64,000 nt of DNA from positions 1,802,501 to 1,866,500 of the forward strand of contig NZ_WVRN01000001.1 in assembly GCF_013112245.1 (NCBI RefSeq), given 5' to 3'. The notes below the pieces were generated by a model. The model saw only the letters and a program-made list of their open reading frames with translations. It was not told the origin of the DNA and did not search any database. Source of the DNA: Ruegeria sp. HKCCD4315. GTDB lineage: Bacteria > Pseudomonadota > Alphaproteobacteria > Rhodobacterales > Rhodobacteraceae. Numbering within the stretch: the first letter of the stretch is position 1; every line of letters begins with the position of its first letter. The position numbers were made by a program, and so were the translations under genes. Positions 43,817-53,551 of the stretch are shown here, one piece after another.

Positions 43817-46800
43817 ATGTTCTCAGCCCTGTTCATCAGCCGGCCAAAGCTGGCGCTTGTCATTTCGTTGGTGCTGACCATCATGGGCGGCATCGGCTAT
43901 ATGGTTCTGCCCGTCGCGCAGTTCCCAGACATCACGCCACCGGTGGTCAGCGTTACAACCACCTATACCGGCGCCAACGCCGAAACTGTTGAAAACACCG
44001 TCGCCGCACCAATCGAAGCGCAGGTCAACGGTGTGGACGACATGATCTATATGACGTCCACGTCTTCGGACAACGGATCTTACTCGCTAAACGTCACATT
44101 CGAGGTCGGCACCGACCCTGATATCGCGTCGGTAAACGTTCAGAACCGCGTTGCGCAGGCGATGTCGTCGTTGCCGACCGAGGTGACGTCTTCGGGTGTG
44201 GTCACGCAGAAATCGTCGACCAACATGCTGATGCTGGTCACGCTGACCTCGCCCAACGGCACCTATGACAGCGTGTTTTTGTCAAACTATGCCTCAATCA
44301 ACCTGCGTGACGCGCTGGCGCGTGTGCAGGGCGTGGGTAAGGCGGACGTCCTGACCAACCTGGAATACGCAATGCGGATCTGGATGGACCCGGACAAGAT
44401 GGCAGCACTGTCCATCACTCCCGGCGACGTCATCAACGCGATCCGCGAGCAAAACATCGAAGTGTCTGCGGGATCCATCGGTTCTCCTCCGGTGCCTGAA
44501 GGGCAAACGTTTCAATATACAATCAAATCCAAGGGTCGCCTGACGTCAGCGGATGAGTTCGCGGACATTGTCATCCGTACCGGGGCTGACGGCGCTATCG
44601 TGCGCGTCAAAGACATCGCCCGGACGGAACTTGGGGCGCAATTCTATTCGGCCTCAGGCTATTTCCAGGCTGTTCCGGCCACGGTGATCGGCATCTACCA
44701 AGCGCCTGGTGCAAACGCGCTGGCGGTGTCCGAGCGTGTGCAGGCAGAGTTGGAACGCCTGTCCCGTGCGTTCCCGACAGACGTGGAATATGAAGTGCCG
44801 TTCAACACCACCGACTTTGTCGAGGCATCTCTGAACGACGTTGTATCGACCCTGATCCTGACCTTCATCCTTGTGATCTCGGTTGTGTTTGTATTTCTGG
44901 GCAGTTGGCGCGCAACGGTCATCCCTGCGGTCGCCATCCCGGTGTCACTGATCGGGACGTTTGCGTTCCTACTGGCCTTTGGCATGTCACTGAACACGAT
45001 TTCGCTGTTTGCGCTGGTGCTGGCCATAGGCATTGTGGTGGATGACGCCATCGTGGTGGTCGAAAACGTTGAGCGTATCATCGCAGACGAAGGGCTGCCT
45101 CCTGCCGAAGCAACCCGCAAGGCGATGGGCCAAATCACCGGCCCGGTCATTGCAACCACGCTGGTTTTGTTGGCTGTGTTTGTGCCGGTGACCTTTATGC
45201 CCGGCATCTCTGGACGACTGTATTCGCAGTTCGCCGTCACCATTTCGACCGCAGTTGTGATTTCGTCCATCAACGCGCTGACGCTTTCGCCTGCCCTGTG
45301 TGGTCTGGTTCTGCGGGAACGTTCGGGCCCGCCCAAGGGGCTGCTGGCTGTGTTCGAAGGCTTTATCGGCACGGTTCGAAACGGCTATGTCGCGATTGTA
45401 CGCAAACTGCTGGTCTTCCCTGCCATCGCACTGGCCGTCGTCGTTGGTCTTGGTCTGGGCACCGGGACGATCATGTCGAACACATCGGCCGGGTTTATCC
45501 CACTTGAAGATAACGGCTATCTCTTTGTTGACGTACAGCTGCCGGACGCCGCCACTTTGGAACGGACGGAAACCGTGACGGCGCGTCTGGACGATCAGAT
45601 ACGAGAAATCCCCGGAGTGGCCAGCACAGTTCTGGTCAACGGGTTCTCGCTTTTGAACGGCACAATCACCAACGGTGCCGCGATCTTTGTGAACCTCGAC
45701 AACTGGGCGGACCGGCAGGAAGAAGACCTGAGCGCGGATGCAATCCTGGCCAAGGTCCTTGCCATCGCCAACGCCGAATCTGCCGCCTCAATCGTGGCCT
45801 TCAACCCGCCGCCCATTCAAGGTCTGGGCATGTCGGCGGGTGTCGAGATGGAGGTACAGCAGACCGGTGGTGGCTCACCGCAGGATCTGGCCTCGGCCGT
45901 AGGGTCATTCGTATACGCTGCGAACCAGAGGCCCGAGATTGGGCAAGCCTACACCACGTTCCGCGCCAACGTTCCGCAGCTTTTTGTCGATCTTGATCGA
46001 GAAAAAGCCAAGACGCTGGACGTTTCAGTGGCCGAGGTTTTCCAGACGATGCAGGCGCAGTTGGGGTCCTACTATGTCAACGACTTCAACCTGTTTGGTC
46101 GCGTTTACCGTGTGATGATTCAGGCGGACGGCACTTATCGGGACAATGTCGAAGACATTGCCAACCTGTATGTCCGGTCTCAAAAAGGCGACATGGTTCC
46201 GCTGGGTACGCTGATTGATGTGGAAAACGTGCTTGGCCCGGTTCTTCTGAAACGCCACAATCTGTTCCGCTCGGCGACGGTAACGGCAGTGCCCGCACCG
46301 GGTCTGTCCAGTGGCGACGCCATCACGGTGATGACGGAAGAATCTGCAACCGCCCTGCCCCCCGGCTATGCGTTCGAATGGACCGGCACGGCGCAGCAAC
46401 AGCTGGCCTCGGGCAGTTTGGTGATCATCATCCTCGGGCTTGCGATCCTGTTTGGATACCTGTTCCTGGTCGGACAATACGAAAGCTGGACGATGCCTGT
46501 TTCGATCCTTCTTTCCGTTGTTGTGGCCCTGTTCGGGGCCGTGGCAGCCGTGGCGATCGTTGGCAGCGACATCAACCTCTACACGCAGATCGGGATGATC
46601 ATGCTTGTGGGGCTTGCGTCGAAAAACGGTATTCTGATCGTTGAATTTGCGATGGAGCAACGTGCCAATGGCTTGTCGATCAAAGATGCTGCGGCAGAGG
46701 CCGCTTTCCAGCGGTTCCGGGCTGTGATGATGACAGCCTTGTCATTCCTGCTGGGTGTTGTTCCCCTTTTGGCTGCAAACGGCGCGGGTGCCGCCAGCCA

Positions 46801-46954
46801 AAAGGCGATTGGTGTTGCCGTTTTTGGCGGCATGCTGGCTGCAACCGTGGTGGGTGTCATCGTGGTGCCAGTTCTCTACGCGTTGATGCAAAGCATGCGA
46901 GAGTGGTTGAAAGGCAGTAAAAACGATCCCGGCCCGTCCGAAACCGCCGCATGA
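43817..46954 (+). CDS. RND-family multidrug efflux pump, inner-membrane subunit
   Basis: Proton-driven exporter of the AcrB/MexF (HAE1) family, 1045 residues, the standard length. It has 12 transmembrane helices, two large periplasmic loops (about 30-330 and 560-860) and the proton-relay Asp pair in helix 4 ([15 protein letters not shown], near residue 410). [10 protein letters not shown], conserved in the second half, is also seen. It is coupled to the adaptor gene (3-base gap) and followed by a strong bidirectional terminator. Substrates unknown. Confidence 0.95.
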   Translation: MFSALFISRPKLALVISLVLTIMGGIGYMVLPVAQFPDITPPVVSVTTTYTGANAETVENTVAAPIEAQVNGVDDMIYMTSTSSDNGSYSLNVTFEVGTDPDIASVNVQNRVAQAMSSLPTEVTSSGVVTQKSSTNMLMLVTLTSPNGTYDSVFLSNYASINLRDALARVQGVGKADVLTNLEYAMRIWMDPDKMAALSITPGDVINAIREQNIEVSAGSIGSPPVPEGQTFQYTIKSKGRLTSADEFADIVIRTGADGAIVRVKDIARTELGAQFYSASGYFQAVPATVIGIYQAPGANALAVSERVQAELERLSRAFPTDVEYEVPFNTTDFVEASLNDVVSTLILTFILVISVVFVFLGSWRATVIPAVAIPVSLIGTFAFLLAFGMSLNTISLFALVLAIGIVVDDAIVVVENVERIIADEGLPPAEATRKAMGQITGPVIATTLVLLAVFVPVTFMPGISGRLYSQFAVTISTAVVISSINALTLSPALCGLVLRERSGPPKGLLAVFEGFIGTVRNGYVAIVRKLLVFPAIALAVVVGLGLGTGTIMSNTSAGFIPLEDNGYLFVDVQLPDAATLERTETVTARLDDQIREIPGVASTVLVNGFSLLNGTITNGAAIFVNLDNWADRQEEDLSADAILAKVLAIANAESAASIVAFNPPPIQGLGMSAGVEMEVQQTGGGSPQDLASAVGSFVYAANQRPEIGQAYTTFRANVPQLFVDLDREKAKTLDVSVAEVFQTMQAQLGSYYVNDFNLFGRVYRVMIQADGTYRDNVEDIANLYVRSQKGDMVPLGTLIDVENVLGPVLLKRHNLFRSATVTAVPAPGLSSGDAITVMTEESATALPPGYAFEWTGTAQQQLASGSLVIIILGLAILFGYLFLVGQYESWTMPVSILLSVVVALFGAVAAVAIVGSDINLYTQIGMIMLVGLASKNGILIVEFAMEQRANGLSIKDAAAEAAFQRFRAVMMTALSFLLGVVPLLAANGAGAASQKAIGVAVFGGMLAATVVGVIVVPVLYALMQSMREWLKGSKNDPGPSETAA

Positions 46955-46957
46955 TCC

Positions 46958-46989
46958 AAAAAAGCCCCGCAGTTCAGCGGGGCTTTTTT
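46958..46989. terminator. Bidirectional intrinsic terminator
   Basis: A 7-bp stem (GCCCCGC / GCGGGGC) flanked by six A on the left and six T on the right terminates both the RND operon and the convergent DUF2087 gene. It directly follows the RND stop. Confidence 0.93.
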
Positions 46990-46990
46990 C

Positions 46991-47539
46991 TTATTGCGAT
47001 CTTTCGCGCCGTCGTCTGGCGATGTCGTGGATCACCTGTTTTGCGTCGACGGGTGGTTCTTGTTCGACCCTGCGATACTCTGATCCGTCCTTGCGCCGCG
47101 TCAGCAGCCCGCAGGAAATCATCGTGCGGCGCAAAGTTGCCGGATCGTCAAAACAATGCTCGGCATTGAGACACGCGTTAACCTTGGCCTCATGCAAAGT
47201 CTTGCCTGTCGGTACAGCAGCCCAGAGCGCCCAAAGCGAAAGGGTTTGCACCGAACGCTTCGAAGGCCACTGCCTCAACCTGCCCTCTGTGTCGAACAGA
47301 TGAAGCGTGCGTTCAACCAACCGGGCATTCGGCGCTGGTGGATCGGACCGGTTCTGCAGCCTGCGGTTGGCGGCACTATCGGCCCGCATATGTTGCACAT
47401 TCTGAAACCCGGCTGCACGCGCGACCATGTTCATCAGCGTCAGGTGCGATGGGCTGGCGGCTCCTAGCTGGTTGGACAAGGTCCGAACGAAGGGGGTCAG
47501 ATCATCAATATGTAAAGGGACTGGCGTTTTGCTCATCAC
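46991..47539 (-). CDS. DUF2087-domain protein (putative DNA-binding)
   Basis: A 182-residue protein. The C-terminal half matches DUF2087: TLHLFDTEGRLRQWPSKRSVQTLSLWALWA near residues 82-111 and DPATLRRTMISCGLLTRRKDGSEYRRV near 131-157, a winged-helix-like pattern. The N-terminal part (about 5-75) is another helical segment. Function unknown, perhaps a transcriptional regulator; the strongly basic tail (ARRRRERSQ) fits nucleic-acid binding. Start is the first of two adjacent Met codons. Confidence 0.78.
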   Translation of the reverse strand: MMSKTPVPLHIDDLTPFVRTLSNQLGAASPSHLTLMNMVARAAGFQNVQHMRADSAANRRLQNRSDPPAPNARLVERTLHLFDTEGRLRQWPSKRSVQTLSLWALWAAVPTGKTLHEAKVNACLNAEHCFDDPATLRRTMISCGLLTRRKDGSEYRRVEQEPPVDAKQVIHDIARRRRERSQ

Positions 47540-47733
47540 ACATCCACATCGGGCGTTCTGCGCATTCGTTGGCCGCTGACCTGACGAAGCAACGCCCTGA
47601 GTGTTGCGATGTCAATTATGTCTCACAGGCAGGTTTAGCACTCTGAACCAGAGCAGCGGCGCCTCGGTGTCTGCCGACCGTCTCCAAGGGCTAACACAAC
47701 AGGAGTCCACCGCCAAGGGTCTTACGACCCCTG

Positions 47734-49311
47734 TCACGCGGCGCGACGCTCAGCCATCCATTCATCGATCCGCGCTATCTGATCCTTGTTCAGACGAAGA
47801 CCCAGCTTGTTGCGCCGCCATACAATGTCATCGGCGGTGCGCGCATATTCCTTGTCCATCAGCCAAGCGACCTCTTGCGCAGTCAAGGTTGCGCCAAAGT
47901 CTTCGCCCAGATCGGTGGCCTGTTTTGCACCAGCTAGAACATCACGCGCCTCAGTGCCGTATGCGCGGATCAAGCGTGCGGCCCAAGCGGCGGTGAGGAA
48001 CGGATACTTTGCAAGAAGGTCGCTTTTTAGAGTGTCAACGGCATCAACTGGAAAGTCTCCACCGGGCAAAGCGACACCTGCTGTCCAGGGACCAGGCAGA
48101 TTAGGAAAGAACTCGGCCACCTTCTCCAGCGCGCTTTCAGCAAGCCTGCGGTAGGTGGTGATTTTACCGCCAAACACGTTCAAAACGGGTGCCCCACCCT
48201 GCGCATCGACCTTCAACGTATAATCACGCGTCGCTGCAGTGGCGCTGTTGGCCCCATCGTCATACAGAGGACGCACACCGGAATAGGTCCAAACAACATC
48301 ATCGCGGGTCACGGCGCGTTTGAAATACTTCGACGCGAAGGCGCAGAGATACTCCTGCTCGGCCTCGGTACAAACCGGCTTGGTGGAAGGGTCCGGATGA
48401 TCCTGATCGGTTGTTCCAATCAGGGTAAAATCCTGCTCATATGGAATGGCAAAGATGATGCGGCCATCTTCACCCTGAAAGAAATAGCACTTGTCGTGAT
48501 CGTACAATTTGGGCGTCACGATATGGCTGCCGCGTACCAACCGAACACCCTCGCGCGAGTTCACACGGATCTTGGTCTGGATGATGTCGCCAACCCACGG
48601 ACCGCCCGCGTTGATCAGCATTTTCGCCTTGATCACACGGGTCTCATCGCTGTCGCGGTCCCGCACGGTCACTTCCCACAGATCTCCCACACGCTCGGCC
48701 GAGATCACCTCGGTCCGCACCATGATCTGTGCGCCGCGCGCCTCAGCATCCCGCGCATTCAGGACCACCAGACGGGAATCTTCGATCCAACAGTCGGAAT
48801 ATTCATAGGCCGTTTCGAACTTGTCCTGCAGAGGGTTTCCTTCAGGGGCCGTACGCAGGTTCAGTGACGTGGTTCCGGGCAAAATTTTGCGCCCACCCAG
48901 ATTATCGTACAAGAACAACCCCAACCGGATCAGCCATGCGGGACGCCGCCCCCGCATCCACGGCATCACCGTGCTGAGCAAACGCGATGTCGGTGTCTCG
49001 GAATCGAACCGCATATCTTTGTGATATGGCAACACAAATCGCATCGGCCAGCTGATGTGCGGCATGGCCCGCAGCAGGGTTTCACGTTCGATCAGCGCTT
49101 CGCGCACCAGACGGATTTCAAAATATTCCAGATACCGCAACCCGCCGTGAAACAGCTTGGTCGAGGCCGAAGACGTAGCCGATGCCAGATCGTTCATTTC
49201 CGCCAGCGCCACTGAAAGGCCCCGTCCAGCGGCGTCTCGGGCAATACCGCAGCCATTGATGCCGCCGCCGATGATGAAAAGGTCTGTGATCTGGTCTTCT
49301 GTCGACTGCAT
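47734..49311 (-). CDS. glpD: Aerobic glycerol-3-phosphate dehydrogenase
   Basis: Membrane-associated flavoenzyme oxidising glycerol-3-phosphate to dihydroxyacetone phosphate with quinone as acceptor. From the ATG at 49311 it has 525 residues; two further Met codons upstream would add 15-21 residues before the FAD fold and lack a better ribosome binding site. The FAD motif FIIGGGINGCGIARDAAGRG is at about 11-30. SSASTKLFHGGLRYLE and a C-terminal DAO_C helical domain (WLMDKEYARTADDIVWRRNKLG) follow. It is divergent from a GlpR-type repressor; glpF and glpK are not in the window. Confidence 0.95.
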   Translation of the reverse strand: MQSTEDQITDLFIIGGGINGCGIARDAAGRGLSVALAEMNDLASATSSASTKLFHGGLRYLEYFEIRLVREALIERETLLRAMPHISWPMRFVLPYHKDMRFDSETPTSRLLSTVMPWMRGRRPAWLIRLGLFLYDNLGGRKILPGTTSLNLRTAPEGNPLQDKFETAYEYSDCWIEDSRLVVLNARDAEARGAQIMVRTEVISAERVGDLWEVTVRDRDSDETRVIKAKMLINAGGPWVGDIIQTKIRVNSREGVRLVRGSHIVTPKLYDHDKCYFFQGEDGRIIFAIPYEQDFTLIGTTDQDHPDPSTKPVCTEAEQEYLCAFASKYFKRAVTRDDVVWTYSGVRPLYDDGANSATAATRDYTLKVDAQGGAPVLNVFGGKITTYRRLAESALEKVAEFFPNLPGPWTAGVALPGGDFPVDAVDTLKSDLLAKYPFLTAAWAARLIRAYGTEARDVLAGAKQATDLGEDFGATLTAQEVAWLMDKEYARTADDIVWRRNKLGLRLNKDQIARIDEWMAERRAA

Positions 49312-49378
49312 GTCCAATGATTCCCCGCCAGGCATGATCAGGCGCATTAGCCAGAATGTTCTTCGTATGGTCAATGTT

Positions 49379-49388
49379 TATGTTCGTT
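49379..49388. promoter_or_regulatory. Candidate GlpR operator half-site in the glpD/glpR intergenic region
   Basis: TATGTTCGTT matches the enterobacterial GlpR consensus WATKYTCGWW at every position. A weaker inverted counterpart (AAAACGAAAGA) lies about 70 bases away near 49457-49467, close to the repressor gene start. The pair suits autoregulation plus control of glpD. Confidence 0.55.
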
Positions 49389-49490
49389 TATTTTCTTTTT
49401 GCAACGCTGATATGAAAAATACGCAGCGCTTCTTGCCAATTTCACCCAAAAGAACAAAAACGAAAGAACGCATTACCTTGGACCCGCCCT

Positions 49491-50252
49491 ATGTCTCTTT
49501 CCTTTCGCCAATCCGACATTCTGGAAATTGCCAGCTCTGAGGGGCGCGTCACCGTTGAGGGGCTAGCCGAACGATTTGGCGTTACTGTTCAGACGATCCG
49601 ACGCGATCTGACGGAGCTTGCGGATGCGGGCAAGCTTGACCGGGTCCACGGCGGCGCAGTTTTGCGGTCTGGCGTCTCAAATATCGATTATGAAGACCGC
49701 CGTGCCCTGAATGCGGATGCCAAAACCAGCATCGCCAAAGCCTGCGCCCAGGACGTTCCGGATGGGGCGTCGATCTTCATGAATATCGGCACATCGACCG
49801 AGGCCGTGGCACGGCAATTGCTGAACCACAAGAACCTGATGGTCGTGACGAACAATATGAATGTCGCCAACATCTTGATTGAAAACCCGCACTGCGAAAT
49901 CGTGATGGCCGGTGGCGTGCTTCGGCGGGCTGATGGCGGGTTGATCGGAAATTTGACTGTATCGACAATCCGGCAATTCAAGTTCGATCTGGCCGTTATC
50001 GGGTGCTCGGCCCTTGATAGCGACGGTGATCTTTTGGATTTCGATTTTCAGGAGGTTCAGGTCAGCCAAACCATTATCGCACAGGCGCGTCGTACCTGTT
50101 TGGTCGCTGATCAATCAAAATTCCAACGCTCTGCTCCGGCTCGGATCGCCTCGCTCAGCGAGATCGACAGTTTCTATACCGATAAGCACCTGCCCCACGA
50201 ACTTGGTCAAAAATGCGTAGACTGGAATACGGCGCTGCACATTGCCGATTGA
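49491..50252 (+). CDS. DeoR/GlpR-family transcriptional repressor
   Basis: A 253-residue regulator. The N-terminal helix-turn-helix is VTVEGLAERFGVTVQTIRRDLTELADAGK at about residues 18-46. The sugar-phosphate-sensing domain of DeoR type follows (SIFMNIGTSTEAVARQL, LMVVTNNMNVANILIE, DLAVIGCSALDSDGDLLDFDF, CLVADQSKF). Its divergent placement from glpD and the GlpR-like operator make glycerol-3-phosphate the likely inducer. Called GlpR-type by context. Confidence 0.9.
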   Translation: MSLSFRQSDILEIASSEGRVTVEGLAERFGVTVQTIRRDLTELADAGKLDRVHGGAVLRSGVSNIDYEDRRALNADAKTSIAKACAQDVPDGASIFMNIGTSTEAVARQLLNHKNLMVVTNNMNVANILIENPHCEIVMAGGVLRRADGGLIGNLTVSTIRQFKFDLAVIGCSALDSDGDLLDFDFQEVQVSQTIIAQARRTCLVADQSKFQRSAPARIASLSEIDSFYTDKHLPHELGQKCVDWNTALHIAD

Positions 50253-50330
50253 CGTAATTTATCCGTGTCTTTTCCCGACCTGTTCTTGCCAGACGGGTAA
50301 TGGCCTGACAGTATCGCCACAAAGTGATCA

Positions 50331-50449
50331 TTGCAGGGATGGGGAGCCTGGGCGGTGATGCACCCGAGTCAGGTTTTTCTGCCAAGCCCGGTTACAAAAC
50401 ACGCCGACCGATCCCCAGAAAACAACCAGCGGGACCCGCACCCCGGCAG
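50331..50449 (+). promoter_or_regulatory. Possible structured mRNA leader of the DUF3302-HlyD-OMF operon
   Basis: Three nested helices can be drawn: TTGCAG (50331) with CTGCCAA (50379), AGCCTG (50345) with CAGGTT (50370), and GGTG (50354) with CACC (50361). CTGCC at 50379-50383 is also complementary to GGCAG at 50445-50449, just before the AGGAGG ribosome binding site. A switch in base pairing could therefore hide the start region. Helices are short and may be chance. Confidence 0.3.
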
Positions 50450-50457
50450 GAGGCAAC

Positions 50458-50820
50458 ATGGGACTATTGGGCCAGCCTTTGGGCTATTACGATTACCTGA
50501 CATTTGTAGCATTGATCCTGCTGCTTGCAGCAGTGATGGCAGTTTTCTTGTTCCTGATGGGGCTTCCAGGACGGATCGCGATCAAACGCAATCACCCGCA
50601 CGCAGAAGCTGTCAAGATCATGGGATGGATGGGATTTCTGGCCGTTGTGCCTTGGGTTCACGCCTTTATGTGGGCTTTCCACGATGGTGTCACCGTCGAC
50701 ATGCGCCGTGGTCCGGACGAAGAGAAAGACGCCATTCGCGATGAAATCAAACGTCTGGGCGGCAAGGTAAAGCCGGAATATCAGGATCGTCTGGACACAG
50801 ACGATACCCAGCAAGGCTAA
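50458..50820 (+). CDS. DUF3302 inner-membrane protein (YiaW/YibI-like)
   Basis: A 120-residue protein with two transmembrane helices (about 13-38 and 58-76) and a charged cytoplasmic tail (GPDEEKDAIRDEIKRLGGKV). DUF3302 proteins are encoded directly upstream of HlyD-type proteins in other bacteria (E. coli yiaW/yiaV and yibI/yibH), and the same order occurs here with a 21-base gap. AGGAGG lies 6 bases before the ATG. Function unknown; it may anchor the HlyD partner in place of a pump. Confidence 0.85.
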   Translation: MGLLGQPLGYYDYLTFVALILLLAAVMAVFLFLMGLPGRIAIKRNHPHAEAVKIMGWMGFLAVVPWVHAFMWAFHDGVTVDMRRGPDEEKDAIRDEIKRLGGKVKPEYQDRLDTDDTQQG

Positions 50821-50841
50821 GACCTAAGGAAAGCAAGACCT

Positions 50842-51987
50842 ATGTTCGTCGCCCTTGGCATCACTCTTTTCTACATCATTTTTGTCTGGCTCATTTTCTT
50901 CAAGCTGGAATTGCTGAAATTCAACATTGCCTGGGGCATCGTCTCGTTCTGGGTGGGTGCGCACCTGCTGCTGATCTTTCTTGTGGCTTTGCGCTTCTTT
51001 CAGCCTTTTTCGGCAGACAGCCATGTGGTGCGTTCAACTATACAGATCGTACCTAAACTGACGCAGCCCACAATTTTGACCGAGGTGCTGGTTGAGCCGA
51101 ACACTCAAGTGACCAAGGGCGACCCGCTGTATCGTTTCGATGACACAGTGTTTTCGCTGGCGGTGGACAATGCCAAGGCGCAACTGGTCGCGGCCGAGCA
51201 GAACGCGAAAATTCTGGAACAGGATGTCATCGCCAAAACCGAAGCTGTTGAGCGGGCGAATGCACAACTGGCCTATGCCATAACGGAACAGGCCCGGTAC
51301 GAAAACCTGGTCCCGGCAGGTGGCGCACGACAGGACGAGCTGGACCGTTGGAACGAGCAAGTCGCCGAAGATCAAGCCGGCGTGAAACAGGCCGAGGCCA
51401 ATCTGAACAAAGCACAGCTGGCGCTGGAATCGCAGATCGACGGTGTGAACACCGGCATTCTTCAGGCGCAGGCGCAGCTCTCCGAAGCTGAGTACTTCCT
51501 CGAAAACACAACGATTTATGCCCCTGAAAACGGTATGATCGTCTCGCAGCAGGCCCGTCCTGGGCTTGTCGTTGGTGATATTCGTTTGGGCGCGATTGCC
51601 AGTTTCGTAACCGAGGACAACCCCTATCTCCTTGCCACATTCCGCCAGCAGAATCTGAAGTTTGTTGAGCCGGGGCAAGAGGTTGAAGTAGCGCTTGACC
51701 TTTACCCCGGCGAAATCCTGACCGGCAAGGTCGAGGCGATCTGGTGGGCGACAAGGCAAGGACAGTACATCCCGTCTGGGCGCCTGCCCGGTTTTGAATT
51801 GCCCAAACTGCCCGGTCGGATCGCTGTACAGATCTCGGTCGATTTGCCCGAAGGGCATACTTTCCCCGCAGGTGGCCACGCTGCCGTGGCAATTTACACG
51901 GGCATGGGAAAAAGCTTTGAATTCCTGAGGCGCATCAACATCCGCCTCTATTCCTTCGCCAACTTCATCCGACCGCTGGATATCTGA
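50842..51987 (+). CDS. HlyD-family membrane fusion protein (YiaV/YibH-like)
   Basis: A 381-residue adaptor protein. Two N-terminal hydrophobic helices (about 3-22 and 31-52) anchor it in the inner membrane. A biotinyl-lipoyl half (VEPNTQVTKGDPLYRFDD), a long coiled-coil hairpin (about 105-205, AKAQLVAAEQNAKILEQD... ALESQIDG) and the second lipoyl half (NTTIYAPENGMIVSQQARPG) follow, then a beta barrel. No ABC, MFS or RND partner is adjacent. It is coupled to the outer-membrane factor gene that starts about 11 bases after its stop. Confidence 0.88.
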   Translation: MFVALGITLFYIIFVWLIFFKLELLKFNIAWGIVSFWVGAHLLLIFLVALRFFQPFSADSHVVRSTIQIVPKLTQPTILTEVLVEPNTQVTKGDPLYRFDDTVFSLAVDNAKAQLVAAEQNAKILEQDVIAKTEAVERANAQLAYAITEQARYENLVPAGGARQDELDRWNEQVAEDQAGVKQAEANLNKAQLALESQIDGVNTGILQAQAQLSEAEYFLENTTIYAPENGMIVSQQARPGLVVGDIRLGAIASFVTEDNPYLLATFRQQNLKFVEPGQEVEVALDLYPGEILTGKVEAIWWATRQGQYIPSGRLPGFELPKLPGRIAVQISVDLPEGHTFPAGGHAAVAIYTGMGKSFEFLRRINIRLYSFANFIRPLDI

Positions 51988-51998
51988 GGATGCGCGCT

Positions 51999-53549
51999 AT
52001 GACACTCCGCCGGTTTCTGGGAACTGCCCTTTGCGCTGCTACTCTGGTGGCTTGCGCACCAGTGGGACCGGATTTCGTGCGCCCGAACTCTCCGGTCGTG
52101 AAGCAATGGATCGAAGTGAACAACCCCAGCACCGGCCAAAGCGGCCTGACATCGCGCAGCGCACCCGTGGTGAAATGGTGGGAGACGTTCAATGACCCCA
52201 CCCTCAACAGGCTGATTGCAGAAGCTTACGCGCAAAACCTGACCCTTCAGGTCGCGGGGGCACGCGTGTTGCAGGCCCGTGCACAGTTGGGCATCGCATT
52301 TGGTGAGCTTTACCCGCAATCCCAAGCCATTGGCGGGTCGTTGCAGCGACGGCAGATCAGCGACAATCTTGGACCCATTGCCGATATCAACCGCATCATT
52401 CCGCTGGATACCGAATTCTCGACCTCGCAAGTCGGCTTCGATGCCCAGTGGGAGCTGGACGTCTGGGGCGCACAGCGGCGCGGGGTGCAGGCCGCGCGGT
52501 CTAATCTGGCACTTCAGGTGGCCAATTACGACGACGCGTTGGTGACACTGACCGGGGATGTGGCTGCTTTGTACGTCAATATCCGCGCGTTACAGGAATC
52601 TTTGGCGGTCGCCCGCGAAAACATCAAGTTGCAGCAAGACTCTGCGGACCTGACCCAATTGCGTTTCAACAACGGTGTCACCACCGAGTTGGACGTGCAG
52701 GAGTCTACCGCACTTCTCAACAACACCAAAGCTTTGGTGCCCGAGCTGGAAAGTGACCTGCAACAAACCAAGAATGCCCTGGCCGTGCTGCTGGGTGTCA
52801 CGCCGTCCCGGATGACCAGCTTGTTGGGGAACTCGGGCCGCATCCCGTCCGCGCGGACAAATGTGGCTGTGGGTGTACCCGCCGAACTTCTGCGCCGCCG
52901 CCCGGATGTGCGGGCCGCGGAACTGGCTGCTGCGACGCAATCGGCGCAGGTGGGCATCGCGATGGCGGATCTGTATCCACAATTCGTGCTGTCCGGCTCG
53001 ATTGGCCTACAGGCTTCGGGCGGACGCGACCTGTTCAGCGGCAACAGCACCACCGGTCTGGCCAGCGCTGGCGTGGTCTGGAACGTGCTGAACTATGGCC
53101 GCATCAAGAACAATGTCCGCGCACAGGATGCCGCCTATCAAGCGCTGATCGCCAATTACCAGAACACCGTTTTAACCGCGTATTCCGAGGTTGAAAGCGC
53201 CATGGTCGCTTATACTCAGGCACGTAAACAGGTTGGATTCTATCAGCAAAGCGTCGACGCCTCGCGCAAGGCGGCTGAGATTGCGGTCAGCCAGTACACG
53301 GACGGCATTGCCAGCTATTCGCGTATTCTGAACACGCAAACCGCCCTTCTGCGCTCGCAAGCCAATCTGATCGAAGCGCGCCAGCAAGTGTCCAGCAATC
53401 TGGTCGCGGTGTACAAAGGTTTAGGCGGCGGTTGGCAGATCCGTCAAAATCAGGAGTTTCTGCCCGAGACCGTGTTGGCCGAGATGGCCTATCGCACCGA
53501 TTGGGGGGATCTGCTGCAGAAAACCCCAACCGGTGCCAGCCTGAACTGA
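51999..53549 (+). CDS. Outer-membrane efflux lipoprotein (NodT/OprM, TolC-like)
   Basis: Trimeric outer-membrane channel of 516 residues. I use the ATG at 51999, preceded by GAGG at a suitable distance; the ATG at 51990 is too close to that site. A lipobox (TLVAC, Cys near residue 19) marks it as a lipoprotein, as in OprM. Two OEP repeats follow, with typical PVVKWWETFNDPTLNRLIAEAYAQN and the repeat-like LRRRPDVRAAELAAATQSAQVGIA. It is the last gene of the DUF3302-HlyD-OMF operon and ends 2 bases from the convergent mprF. Confidence 0.92.
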   Translation: MTLRRFLGTALCAATLVACAPVGPDFVRPNSPVVKQWIEVNNPSTGQSGLTSRSAPVVKWWETFNDPTLNRLIAEAYAQNLTLQVAGARVLQARAQLGIAFGELYPQSQAIGGSLQRRQISDNLGPIADINRIIPLDTEFSTSQVGFDAQWELDVWGAQRRGVQAARSNLALQVANYDDALVTLTGDVAALYVNIRALQESLAVARENIKLQQDSADLTQLRFNNGVTTELDVQESTALLNNTKALVPELESDLQQTKNALAVLLGVTPSRMTSLLGNSGRIPSARTNVAVGVPAELLRRRPDVRAAELAAATQSAQVGIAMADLYPQFVLSGSIGLQASGGRDLFSGNSTTGLASAGVVWNVLNYGRIKNNVRAQDAAYQALIANYQNTVLTAYSEVESAMVAYTQARKQVGFYQQSVDASRKAAEIAVSQYTDGIASYSRILNTQTALLRSQANLIEARQQVSSNLVAVYKGLGGGWQIRQNQEFLPETVLAEMAYRTDWGDLLQKTPTGASLN

Positions 53550-53551
53550 TC

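Noticed and set aside
49452..49469. GAAC...GAAC near the glpR start as a second LexA box
   Set aside because: The spacing is 10 bases, not 7; better explained as part of the GlpR-like operator region.
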